In this document: piece by piece, positions 10,131 to 18,377 of the stretch
Numbering within the stretch: position 1 is the stretch's first letter
Layout of the letters: each line of letters begins with the position of its first letter
NCBI RefSeq assembly: GCF_018613875.1
Contig: NZ_JAGGPJ010000002.1
Location: 1-64,000, forward strand
Source of the DNA: Arthrobacter sp. ISL-28
GTDB lineage: Bacteria > Actinomycetota > Actinomycetes > Actinomycetales > Micrococcaceae
DNA length: 64,000 nucleotides
Reading direction: 5' to 3'
Position numbers and translations under genes: made by a program
The notes under the pieces: generated by a model
What the model was told of the DNA's origin: nothing
The model's input: only the letters and a program-made list of their open reading frames with translations
Databases searched by the model: none

Positions 10131-10214
10131 CCATAGCGGGGCAGGCGCCCGCCATAGCGAGGCAAGCGCCCGCCATGGCGGGGCAGGCGCCCGCCATAGC
10201 GAGGCAAGCGGCAG
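10131..10214. repeat. Four tandem 21-bp repeats
   Basis: Four contiguous 21-bp units begin at 10131, 10152, 10173 and 10194, each starting CCATAGCG or CCATGGCG. Copies alternate between a GGGGCAGG and a GAGGCAAG core, suggesting that a 42-bp pair was duplicated. They fill part of the 234-base gap upstream of the GAF regulator and downstream of fprA. The unit is two helical turns long and a multiple of three, but no likely gene spans it. Confidence 0.75.
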
Positions 10215-10256
10215 CCACGGCGCCATGGAGCGCGAGAGTTAGCTGTTCTGCGGGCG

Positions 10257-11690
10257 TCAGCCGCGGGAGATCTCGATCATTTCCTCGCGCGGCACCACTT
10301 TGATCCGTTCGCGCACGACGCCGTCAGCGTCCCCGCCTTCGGACCACGCCGTACCCAGGGCTGCTTCGTGCGCGTTGAGCCTGTTCCAGCCTTCCCACGT
10401 GGTGTACTCGATGCCGCGCTCTTCCAGCAGGTCGATGATGGCCTGCGGGTCGGGGTTTTTGGCCGGCGGCAGCGTCAGCCGGTCCTCGAGGAGGCAGCCG
10501 ATGGTTTCCAGGGCATCACCCTTGGTGTGCCCGATGAGGCCAACCGGTCCGCGCTTGATCCAGCCCGTGGCGTAGATGCCGGGAACGGGGTTGCCTTCGG
10601 TGTCGAGGACGCGGCCGCCCTCGTTCGGGATGACGCCGCGCTGGGCATCGTATTCCAGCTCATCGAGCGGGGACCCGTGGTAACCGATGGCGCGATAAAC
10701 GGCCTGCACCGGGTAGTCGATGAATTCCCCTGTGCCCTTGACGTTTCCGGTGCCGTCCAGCTGCATGCGCTCAAACTTGATGCCGGCCACTTTGCCGGAC
10801 CCGCCGTCGTCGTATATTTCCACCGGGCTGTGCAGGAAATGCAGGTGCAGGCGGCGGGAGGACGGCTGCTCCGCTTCGGCATGCTCCTCCACGAGCCAGT
10901 TGGTCAGGGTATTCACCATGGTCTTGGTCTGGTTGTTGCTCCGGATCGCCTCGTCCGAGGCTTCGTCGAATTCGAAGTCCTCCGGGTACAGCACGATGTC
11001 CACGTCACGAGCGTGGCTGAGTTCGCGGAGTTCCAGGGGGGTGAACTTGACCTGGGCCGGGCCGCGGCGGCCGAATACGTGGACGTCCGTGACCGGCGAG
11101 TTCTTCAGGCCCCGGTAGACGTTGTCCGGGATTTCCGTGACGAGGAGTTCATCGGCGTGCTTGACCAGCATCCGGGCCACGTCCAGCGCCACGTTGCCGT
11201 TTCCGATGACGGCGATTTCCTTGGCGTCGAGCGGCCACTCCCGTGGAACGTCGGGGTGACCGTCATACCAGGAGACGAAGTCCGCGGCGCCGAAGGAACC
11301 CTCGAGTTCGATGCCGGGGATGTTCAGATCAGCGTCCCTGATGGCACCGGTGGAGAAGATCACGGCGTCGTAGAACGCGCGGAAATCGTGCAGGGTGAGG
11401 TCCCGGCCGTACGTGACATTACCCAGGAACCGGATGTCACCGCGGTCCAACACTTTGTGGAGCGCGTTCACGATGCCCTTGATGCGCGGATGGTCCGGGG
11501 CCACGCCGTAGCGGATCAGGCCGTAGGGCGCGGGGTATGCCTCGAAAAGGTCAATGCTGACCTCCAGGTCCCCGCCCTTCACTTCGTTGGACTTGGTCAG
11601 GATGTCCGCAGCATAGACACCTGCGGGTCCGGCGCCGACGATCGCGACGCGGAGTGGCCGCTGGGAGGCGGTTTCAGCTGAGTTGGACAC
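10257..11690 (-). CDS. fprA: Ferredoxin/adrenodoxin-type NADP reductase, copy 1
   Basis: A 477-residue FAD flavoenzyme that passes electrons between NADPH and ferredoxin. It shows the FAD motif VGAGPAGVYAADIL, the NADP-binding Rossmann motif GNGNVALDVARML and the family's C-terminal signature GWIKRGPVGLIGHTKGDA. It is of the FprA type, related to mitochondrial adrenodoxin reductase, with no attached ferredoxin domain. The GTG start is chosen because AAGGG precedes it and the FAD motif falls near residue 17. A close paralogue lies at 28826-30292 beside cysG. This copy stands alone, so its partner ferredoxin cannot be named. Confidence 0.92.
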   Translation of the reverse strand: MSNSAETASQRPLRVAIVGAGPAGVYAADILTKSNEVKGGDLEVSIDLFEAYPAPYGLIRYGVAPDHPRIKGIVNALHKVLDRGDIRFLGNVTYGRDLTLHDFRAFYDAVIFSTGAIRDADLNIPGIELEGSFGAADFVSWYDGHPDVPREWPLDAKEIAVIGNGNVALDVARMLVKHADELLVTEIPDNVYRGLKNSPVTDVHVFGRRGPAQVKFTPLELRELSHARDVDIVLYPEDFEFDEASDEAIRSNNQTKTMVNTLTNWLVEEHAEAEQPSSRRLHLHFLHSPVEIYDDGGSGKVAGIKFERMQLDGTGNVKGTGEFIDYPVQAVYRAIGYHGSPLDELEYDAQRGVIPNEGGRVLDTEGNPVPGIYATGWIKRGPVGLIGHTKGDALETIGCLLEDRLTLPPAKNPDPQAIIDLLEERGIEYTTWEGWNRLNAHEAALGTAWSEGGDADGVVRERIKVVPREEMIEISRG

Positions 11691-11812
11691 CTGGAGCCCT
11701 TCTGGAACGGAGAATGCGCCTGCTCGTCCTGCGCACAGTATCCAATTCTAATTGTCCCTGCGATCGTGCGGTGAAACGCGTGACGCGCCGCCTCGGCTGT
11801 CCGGGTGGGGCG

Positions 11813-12811
11813 TCACCCGCTTTTCCGCAGCGCCACCACATCCCCTTCGCGGTACAGCAGCGCCCGCAGCTCCGATTCCGCGGAGTCCAGCCGTCGAGGA
11901 TCGATGGTCTCGCCGTTGGCAAAATGGTCCAGCAGCCGCGGATCCACGTAGCTCTTCCGGGCGATCGACGGAGTGTTCCCCAGCACGGTGGCCGCCTCCA
12001 GCATCGCTACGCTGATGGCCCGCTTCCGCTTGGACTCGGTCTTCTGCGGTCCGCTCCGGGCCAGGCTCACCGCCGCGGCAACCGTCCCCCGCAGGGTCCG
12101 GAAATCCTTCGCCGTGAAGTCGTCACCGGTACGTTCCTTCACGTAGCTGTTGATCTCGGCGCTGCTCACAGGATGCCAGCTTCGGCCGTTCTTGTAAGCC
12201 AGCAGGCGGGCGTTGGGGCCGCGCCGCTTGAGGACCCTGACGAGCGCGGCGAGGTCCTCGTCGGCGATTTCCGATTCCCAGTTCTTGCCGCTCTTCGCTG
12301 GAAAGCTGAGCTGCAGGCGGTTCTTGCGGACCTGGACATGGGCGCAGAGCAGGGTGGCGAGGCCGTGGCTGCCGTTTTCGTTCGTGTACCGTTCGGAGCC
12401 CACGCGCAGGGACCCGCTGTCGAGCATCCTGAACGCGGCGGCCAGGACACGTTGCCGGGTGACGCCGTCGCTCCTGAGGTCCATGGTGACCAGCCGGCGC
12501 GCGGCGGGCAGGGATTCCGCGAGCTGAAGCGCGCGGTCAAACTTCACGCGGTCCTTCCGTTGCCGCCACTCGGGATGGTAGATGTACTGCCGGCGCCCGA
12601 CGGCGTCCAGTCCTGTCGCCTGGATGTGGCCATTCTCAAACGGTGCGATCCAAACGTCTGTCCAGGCCGGCGGGATGCCGATGCTCTCCAGCCGCTCCCG
12701 GACGGGCCCCGGCGGCAGCGTCGACCCGTCGAGGTCCCGGTAGCTGAACCCTTTACCGGCCCGCACCCGCCGGTAGCCGCGGCCGGAGGCGTTGCTGTGG
12801 CGCAGCCTCAT
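11813..12811 (-). CDS. DNA topoisomerase IB
   Basis: A 332-residue type IB topoisomerase of the short bacterial/poxvirus kind, which relaxes supercoils by nicking one strand through a 3'-phosphotyrosine. The N-terminal DNA-binding part has GRGYRRVRAGKGFSYRD and the conserved PAWTDVWI. The catalytic part has FTAKDFRTLRGT, which carries an active-site arginine, and KSYVDPRLLD, which contains the catalytic tyrosine. Length is typical. It is transcribed divergently from the RarD-like exporter, with 33 bases between the two called starts. Confidence 0.92.
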   Translation of the reverse strand: MRLRHSNASGRGYRRVRAGKGFSYRDLDGSTLPPGPVRERLESIGIPPAWTDVWIAPFENGHIQATGLDAVGRRQYIYHPEWRQRKDRVKFDRALQLAESLPAARRLVTMDLRSDGVTRQRVLAAAFRMLDSGSLRVGSERYTNENGSHGLATLLCAHVQVRKNRLQLSFPAKSGKNWESEIADEDLAALVRVLKRRGPNARLLAYKNGRSWHPVSSAEINSYVKERTGDDFTAKDFRTLRGTVAAAVSLARSGPQKTESKRKRAISVAMLEAATVLGNTPSIARKSYVDPRLLDHFANGETIDPRRLDSAESELRALLYREGDVVALRKSG

Positions 12812-12844
12812 CGGACCGCATCCTGCCCATGCGTCATGCTCATA

Positions 12845-14032
12845 ATGGCAAGCCTACTGACTATTTTCGTGCTGCAGGCCAACCCGGTGCCTCCAGAACG
12901 GAATACCCGGCCACCTGATGGTGTTATTGGTCTTGTGCCTAGCCCCGACGGATCAATCTCCTCTGCCCCTCCTTCCGCTCTGCCCGGTACGGTGCCCGGC
13001 GCAGCGGCTTCCGCGATGCCGCCCGAGGTGACTGGCTCCGGCCAGACCCCTGGGGGGCAGACCGGCAGGCAGTCCGGCGGGCAGGCTGGGCTGAAAGCTG
13101 TGGATAAGGAAACGACGGCGGGAGTCCTGTTCGGGATCGGCGCGTACGGGCTGTGGGGGCTGCTTCCGCTGTACTTCTTCGTGCTGCAGCCCGCCGGCGC
13201 CGTCGAGATTGTGGCCAACCGGGTGGTCTGGTCACTGCTTTTCTGTGCCTTGCTGATCACGGTGACGCGTGCCTGGCGGGTCCTGGGTGCGGCGTTCCGG
13301 GACCGGTCCGTGTTCGGAACGCTGTCCCTCGCCGCCGCGCTCATTGCCGTGAACTGGCTGACGTACACCTATGGCGTGACTACGGGACAGGCTGTTGAAG
13401 CGTCGCTTGGCTACTTCATCAACCCGCTGGTGTCCGTCCTGCTCGGCGTGTTCGTCCTGAAGGAGACGCTTCGCCCCCTGCAGTGGGCCGCCGTCGCAAT
13501 CGGTTTCATTGCCGTGGCCGTCCTGACGTACTCCTACGGCAAACTGCCGTGGATCGCGCTGACGCTTGCCGTGAGCTTCGGCCTCTACGGCTTCGTAAAG
13601 AAACGCGTGGGTCCCAAGGCGGGCGCCGTCACGAGCCTCACGGTTGAGACGATCGTGCTCACTCCCCTGGCCGCCGCCACCATGATTTTCCTCGCCGTGA
13701 ACGGTACCGCCACCCTGGCAAGCAGTGGCGCTGCGCACTTCTGGCTTTTGGCGGCCTCCGGCGTTATCACCGCCGTTCCGTTGCTGTTCTTCGGCGCTTC
13801 CGCCCGCAGACTGCCCATGACAACCATCGGGCTACTCCAGTACTTTGCGCCGCTGCTTCAGTTCGTCGTGGCCCTGGCCGTCTTCCAGGAAGCGATGCCC
13901 TTCGAACGCTGGATCGGCTTCGGCGTGGTCTGGCTGGCCCTGCTGGTGCTCACAGTGGACATGCTGGCGGCCGCCCGGAAGAACTCCGTGGCCCGGAAGC
14001 TCACGCTCAGGGAAGCGCGAACGGACACCTAA
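12845..14032 (+). CDS. rarD: EamA family transporter RarD
   Basis: An inner-membrane drug/metabolite exporter with about ten transmembrane segments beginning at GVLFGIGAYGLWGLLPLYFF, a typical RarD opening. Later segments include PMTTIGLLQYFAPLLQF. The start is unresolved: ATG at 12845 gives 395 residues with a Pro/Gly/Ser-rich extension of about 85 residues; ATG at 13016 gives 338; GTG at 13100 gives 310, closest to the usual length of about 300. None has a convincing ribosome binding site. The substrate of RarD proteins is not established. Confidence 0.85.
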   Translation: MASLLTIFVLQANPVPPERNTRPPDGVIGLVPSPDGSISSAPPSALPGTVPGAAASAMPPEVTGSGQTPGGQTGRQSGGQAGLKAVDKETTAGVLFGIGAYGLWGLLPLYFFVLQPAGAVEIVANRVVWSLLFCALLITVTRAWRVLGAAFRDRSVFGTLSLAAALIAVNWLTYTYGVTTGQAVEASLGYFINPLVSVLLGVFVLKETLRPLQWAAVAIGFIAVAVLTYSYGKLPWIALTLAVSFGLYGFVKKRVGPKAGAVTSLTVETIVLTPLAAATMIFLAVNGTATLASSGAAHFWLLAASGVITAVPLLFFGASARRLPMTTIGLLQYFAPLLQFVVALAVFQEAMPFERWIGFGVVWLALLVLTVDMLAAARKNSVARKLTLREARTDT

Positions 14033-14034
14033 GC

Positions 14035-14072
14035 CGCTGCACCAAACCCACGGCGCTGCACCAAACCCACGG
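14035..14072. repeat. Two tandem 19-bp repeats after rarD
   Basis: The unit CGCTGCACCAAACCCACGG occurs twice without a mismatch (14035-14053 and 14054-14072), immediately after the rarD stop codon and directly abutting the palindromic element that follows. Confidence 0.8.
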
Positions 14073-14134
14073 CGCGAACGTGCAGATAATGCCCTTTCCC
14101 GGAGCTTTTGAGGGCGTTATCTGCCTGTTCGCGC
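14072..14134. repeat. 63-bp palindromic intergenic element, copy 1
   Basis: The left arm starts GCGCGAACGTGCAGATAATG and pairs with the right arm at 14112-14134, giving a 23-bp stem with three mismatches around an 18-base loop. It lies between the convergent ends of rarD and the stress-protein gene, so the RNA hairpin could end both transcripts. A second copy of the same length is at 15210-15272. Confidence 0.8.
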
Positions 14135-14169
14135 TAGGGGAGGTGCCTAGGGGCCGCTAGGGGAGGTGC

Positions 14170-15033
14170 CTAGGGGGCCGCGGCCACGCGCTCGTAGTCG
14201 CGCGGAACCACCACCATGGGTACCGGAAGGGCCCGCAGCACCTTGTTGGCCGTGCTGCCCAGGAACATCCGGTTCCTTTCGGCCAGGCGCGAGGAGCCCA
14301 CGATGAGGATCTCGCCGTCGTCCCATTCGAGGCCGTCGATCGCCTCCTCGATGGTGCGGCCGTGGGCCACAGCCACGCTGACCTCGTGGCCTGCGGGCAC
14401 CTTCCCCGAGGCCGCCGTGAGGACGGTGTTTGCGTGGATATGCGCGGCGTTGATCGCTTCTCCCCCGTCGCCGACGGCGTCGAGTTCCACGAGGGAGACG
14501 AGCCGCAGCGGCACCCCGCGCCGCTTTGCCGCGTTTATGGCAGTCTCGATCGCAGCCTCAGCCCCAGCCCGGCGTCCCACGGCCAGGGTCAGTCGCGTGA
14601 TCGGCGCCGTCCGCTGGTAACCGCGCGGGGCAAGCGCCACGGGAACCGGCGACGCATGCAGCAGCGCGTTGGCCACCGATCCCACGGTGTAGCGCTTGAA
14701 CAGCCCGGTGCTTGCGGCACCCACTGCTATCAGGCCGGCTTCGAATTCCACCGCCGCATCGATCAGCCCCGCAGCGAAGGACTCGGCCTGGCGCACATGG
14801 AACCTGGCCTCGAGGCCTCCTGGAACCAGTGCCAGCCCCTCCCGTTCCGCGGTCAGCACCTCCTGCTCGGCGGCACTGACCCCGCTGCCTTCCGTGTTCA
14901 GCGCCACATGCGGCGTGCCAGGCTTCACGTAGACCAGGTCCAGTTGCGCGTCCTGGGCCAAGGCCAGCGACGTGGCCAGGGCGACGGCGTCCGCGCCGCG
15001 CTCAGTGGGTGTGTAGCCGACTACGTACCGCAT
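14170..15033 (-). CDS. Universal stress protein with two UspA domains
   Basis: A 287-residue cytoplasmic protein made of two tandem UspA folds of about 140 residues. Both keep the ATP-binding G-x2-G-x9-G(S/T) pattern: VGAASTGLFKRYTVGSVANA in the first domain and VGSSRLAERNRMFLGSTANK in the second. Such tandem proteins are common in actinobacteria and are linked to dormancy and stress survival; the specific role here is unknown. It is a single-gene unit between two copies of the 63-bp palindromic element. Confidence 0.9.
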   Translation of the reverse strand: MRYVVGYTPTERGADAVALATSLALAQDAQLDLVYVKPGTPHVALNTEGSGVSAAEQEVLTAEREGLALVPGGLEARFHVRQAESFAAGLIDAAVEFEAGLIAVGAASTGLFKRYTVGSVANALLHASPVPVALAPRGYQRTAPITRLTLAVGRRAGAEAAIETAINAAKRRGVPLRLVSLVELDAVGDGGEAINAAHIHANTVLTAASGKVPAGHEVSVAVAHGRTIEEAIDGLEWDDGEILIVGSSRLAERNRMFLGSTANKVLRALPVPMVVVPRDYERVAAAP

Positions 15034-15209
15034 GCGAAACCCCTCTTCGGGTAAGGCAGACGCGTCACCGCCCGGATCCCCGGCGGCGCTCCCCGGTCTG
15101 CGGAGTGAAGTGCAGTGGTGAGGACGACTCTACCCCCGGATACGACTGCGGGCCGGGCACCTGTGAAGGTACCCGGCCCGGTGTTTTGCACACGCCACTG
15201 CCAACTCCG

Positions 15210-15272
15210 GCGCGAACAGGCAGATAATGCCGTGTTTCGCGACTTTTGAGGGCATTATCTGCCCGTTCGCGC
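15210..15272. repeat. 63-bp palindromic intergenic element, copy 2
   Basis: Arms at 15210-15231 (GCGCGAACAGGCAGATAATG...) and 15250-15272 form a nearly perfect stem. Arms, loop end (CTTTTGA) and total length match the element at 14072-14134. It sits 62 bases downstream of the gabT stop and may serve as its terminator. Confidence 0.8.
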
Positions 15273-15334
15273 TCAACGGGAGGGGCTTAAGTGTCCATTC
15301 GCGCTTTTGAGATGTGGCAGGAGGTGGCAGTGGA

Positions 15335-16690
15335 TTAGGCGTTGGCCTTGATGGCCGCGGCCAGCACCTCGAGGCCGTCCTTCAGCAGTTCGTCGCCGAT
15401 GACCAGCGGCGGCAGCAGGCGGATGACGTTTCCGTAGGTGCCGCAGGTCAGGATGATGACGCCTTCCTTGAGGCAGGCAGCCGCCACGGCCTTGGTGAGC
15501 TCGGGGTTGGGCTCCTTGGAACCGGCCTGCACCAGCTCGATGGCCAGCATGGCGCCCCGGCCGCGGATGTCGCCGATCACGGAAACATCTGCCGCGAGGT
15601 CGCGCAGCCGGCCCAGGGCCAGCTCCTCGATGTGCTTGGCACGGGCGTTGAGGTTGTATTCCTCCATCGAGCCGATGGACGCCAGTGCAGCGGCGCACGC
15701 CACGGGGTTGCCGCCGTAGGTGCCGCCCAGGCCGCCCGGGTGGACGGCGTCGAGCAGGTCGGCGCGCCCTGTGATCGCGGACAGCGGCATGCCGCCGGCG
15801 ATTCCTTTGGCCATGGTGATGATGTCCGGAACGACCCCTTCGTGGTCCACGGCGAACCATTCGCCCGTGCGGCAGAATCCGGACTGGACCTCGTCGGCGA
15901 TGAAGACGATGCCCTGCTCCTTGGCCCATGCGGCCAGCGCCGGCAGGAAGCCGTCGGCCGGAACGATGAAGCCGCCCTCGCCCTGGATGGGCTCGATGAT
16001 GATCGCGGCAACCTGCTCGCCGCCGATCTGCTTCTCGATCATGGTGATGGCGCGCTGGGCGGCCTCGGCACCGGTGATCTCCGGGTTTTCCTCACGGAAC
16101 GGGTAGCTCATGGGCATGCGGTAGACCTCGGGCGCAAACGGCCCGAAGTTGGTCTTGTACGGCATGGCCTTGGCTGTCAGAGCCATGGTCAGGTTGGTGC
16201 GGCCGTGGTAGGCGTGGTCGAAGGCGACGACGGCGTCCCGGCCGGTGGCGAGGCGGGCCACCTTGACGGCGTTTTCCACGGCTTCCGCGCCGGAGTTGAA
16301 CAGGACGGTGCGCTTCTCGTGGTCACCCGGGGTGAGCCTGTTCAGCTGCTCGGCGACCGCAACATACCCCTCGTACGGGGTGACCATAAAGCAGGTGTGG
16401 GTGAAGTGCTCCACGGCCTCCTTCACGGCACCGACGACGGTGGGGTCGGACGCGCCGACGCTGGTCACCGCGATGCCTGAGCCGAGGTCGATGAAGGAGT
16501 TGCCGTCGACGTCGTGGATGATGCCGCCGTCGGCGTCTGCGACGTAGACGGGGACGCCGGAGGCGACGCCGGCAGCAACGACTGCCTTGCGGCGTTCACT
16601 CAGCGCCAGTGATTTGGGGCCCGGGAAGTCGGCCAGGATGCGGCGCTTCTGCTCGAGACGGTAGGTGATTTCGCTTGCGGTGGTGGTCAT
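15335..16690 (-). CDS. gabT: 4-aminobutyrate aminotransferase
   Basis: A 451-residue class III PLP-dependent aminotransferase converting 4-aminobutyrate and 2-oxoglutarate to succinate semialdehyde and glutamate. Visible are NSGAEAVENAVKVAR, the PLP aspartate region IADEVQSGFCRTG, and the Schiff-base lysine in TMAKGIAGGMPLSA. Length matches actinobacterial GabT. It lies 113 bases below the aminobutyraldehyde dehydrogenase gene on the same strand, so the two would take putrescine-derived 4-aminobutanal through GABA to succinate semialdehyde. No succinate-semialdehyde dehydrogenase gene is adjacent. Confidence 0.92.
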   Translation of the reverse strand: MTTTASEITYRLEQKRRILADFPGPKSLALSERRKAVVAAGVASGVPVYVADADGGIIHDVDGNSFIDLGSGIAVTSVGASDPTVVGAVKEAVEHFTHTCFMVTPYEGYVAVAEQLNRLTPGDHEKRTVLFNSGAEAVENAVKVARLATGRDAVVAFDHAYHGRTNLTMALTAKAMPYKTNFGPFAPEVYRMPMSYPFREENPEITGAEAAQRAITMIEKQIGGEQVAAIIIEPIQGEGGFIVPADGFLPALAAWAKEQGIVFIADEVQSGFCRTGEWFAVDHEGVVPDIITMAKGIAGGMPLSAITGRADLLDAVHPGGLGGTYGGNPVACAAALASIGSMEEYNLNARAKHIEELALGRLRDLAADVSVIGDIRGRGAMLAIELVQAGSKEPNPELTKAVAAACLKEGVIILTCGTYGNVIRLLPPLVIGDELLKDGLEVLAAAIKANA

Positions 16691-16803
16691 GGTGTTTCTT
16701 TCGTTACGGAGTGGGCCACGCCGGCAGGGTTCCCTGGTCGAAGCGGAGCGAGGTTTGGGGGCCGGTGGGGAGGCTCGACCACCGGAGTTGTTATGCGACT
16801 GCG

Positions 16804-18234
16804 TTATGCATCAAGTGCAGACATCACGTGCTTGATGCGCGTGTAGTCCTCGACGCCGTACATCGAGAGGTCCTTGCCGTAGCCGGACTGCTTGAAGCCG
16901 CCGTGGGGCATTTCGGCGGTGAGCAGGATGTGGGTGTTGATCCAAACCGCTCCGAAGTCGAGATCGCGGCTCAGGCGCATGGCGGTGCCGTGGTCTGAGG
17001 TCCACACGCTGGACGCCAGGGCGTAGTCGACGTCGTTGGCCAGTTCCACTGCCTCTTGTTCCGTGCTGAACTTCTGCACGGTGATGACCGGGCCGAAGGT
17101 TTCCTTCTGCACGATGTCGTCAGTCTGCTTGGCGCCCGTGACGATGGTGGGCTCGAAGAAGTAGCCCTTCTCCCCCGCCCGGTGGCCGCCGATTTCGATC
17201 CGGCAGTTTTCCGGGAGCGACTCCACGACGGCACTGACCGCCTTGAAGTGGTTGACGTTGTTCAGCGGGCCGAAGTAGTTTTCTTCGTCGTTCTGCGAAC
17301 CGGTGCGCAGGGTTTTGGTGTGTTCCACCATGGCCGCCACAACGTCGTCGTGCACTGAGTCCTCGACCAGCACGCGGGTGATGGCGGTGCAGTCCTGGCC
17401 GGCGTTGAAGAAGGCGAACTCGGCGATGGCCGCGGCACTCTTCTTGATGTCGGCGTCCTTGAAGACGATGGCCGGGGCCTTGCCGCCGAGCTCCAGGTGG
17501 GCGCGCTTGAGGCCCTTCGCGGCGCCGGACGCCACGGCGATGCCGGCGCGGACGGAGCCGGTGATGGAGACGATGCCGGGGACCTTGTGCTCCACCATCA
17601 TGGCGCCCGTTTCGCCGGTGCCCAGGATGACGTTGAGGACGCCGGCCGGGAAGATGTCCTTGGCCAGCTTCGCCAGCACCAGGGTGGATTCCGGCGTGGT
17701 GTCCGACGGCTTGAGGACAACCGTGTTGCCGGCGGCGAGCGCGGGGCCGATCTTCCAGATGGCCATGAGGAACGGGTAGTTCCACGGCGCCACCTGGGCC
17801 ACGACGCCGATGGGTTCGCGGCGGACGAAGGAGGTGTGGCCTTCGAAGTACTCGCCGGCGGACTTGCCTTCGAGGATGCGGGCGGCGCCGGCGAAGAAAC
17901 GCAGCTGGTCCGCGCCGGCGGCAACTTCCTCGGACGCGATCAGGGACCGGACCTGCCCGGTGTTGCGGTGCTGGGCATCGACGAGTTCGTCGCTGTTGGC
18001 CTCGACGGCGTCCGCGAGCTTGAGGAGCATGAGCTGGCGCTGGCCCGGAGTGGTGTGCTTCCAGGTCTTGAAGGCATCCTTGGCCGCAGTCATGGCGGCA
18101 TCGACATCCGCCGCGACGGAGATGGGCGATTTAGCCACGACGTCGCCCGTCACAGGATTCACGATGTCAAGCAGTCCGGTGCCGGCGGGCGTCACGAACT
18201 CGCCGTTGATGAAGTTCTGCAAGGTTTGAACCAC
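16804..18234 (-). CDS. patD: Gamma-aminobutyraldehyde dehydrogenase
   Basis: A 476-residue NAD-dependent aldehyde dehydrogenase very like E. coli PatD (YdcW), oxidising 4-aminobutanal to GABA. Shared features include the N-terminal LQNFINGEFV, AGEYFEGHTSFVRREPIGVV, the catalytic glutamate in LELGGKAP, the nucleophile in FNAGQDCTAITR and the C-terminal MPHGGFKQSGYGKDLS. GTG at 18234 is chosen over a longer frame because AGAGG lies 9 bases upstream and the length then fits. It is divergent from the PucR regulator, and the gene pair with gabT points to putrescine/GABA catabolism. Confidence 0.9.
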   Translation of the reverse strand: MVQTLQNFINGEFVTPAGTGLLDIVNPVTGDVVAKSPISVAADVDAAMTAAKDAFKTWKHTTPGQRQLMLLKLADAVEANSDELVDAQHRNTGQVRSLIASEEVAAGADQLRFFAGAARILEGKSAGEYFEGHTSFVRREPIGVVAQVAPWNYPFLMAIWKIGPALAAGNTVVLKPSDTTPESTLVLAKLAKDIFPAGVLNVILGTGETGAMMVEHKVPGIVSITGSVRAGIAVASGAAKGLKRAHLELGGKAPAIVFKDADIKKSAAAIAEFAFFNAGQDCTAITRVLVEDSVHDDVVAAMVEHTKTLRTGSQNDEENYFGPLNNVNHFKAVSAVVESLPENCRIEIGGHRAGEKGYFFEPTIVTGAKQTDDIVQKETFGPVITVQKFSTEQEAVELANDVDYALASSVWTSDHGTAMRLSRDLDFGAVWINTHILLTAEMPHGGFKQSGYGKDLSMYGVEDYTRIKHVMSALDA

Positions 18235-18377
18235 GGTGTACAACCTCTTTTCGTACTGAATGATGTGATGCAGCTGCTCCGAGCCTATGACAGCGCGGCA
18301 AACCGGGGAATAGCCACCTGCACACCATGCGCCGCAGCTTTTCGTGCGATTGGCCAGCATCCCGCTAGGCTGGATGC

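Noticed and set aside
10041..10242. Small repeat protein encoded by the 21-bp repeats
   Set aside because: Heptapeptide repeats appear in frames on both strands simply because 21 is divisible by three. No start with a ribosome binding site is present.
12845..13099. Separate small gene encoding the Pro/Gly-rich segment before RarD
   Set aside because: It is in frame with rarD without a stop and has no own signals. It is better treated as an uncertain N-terminus.
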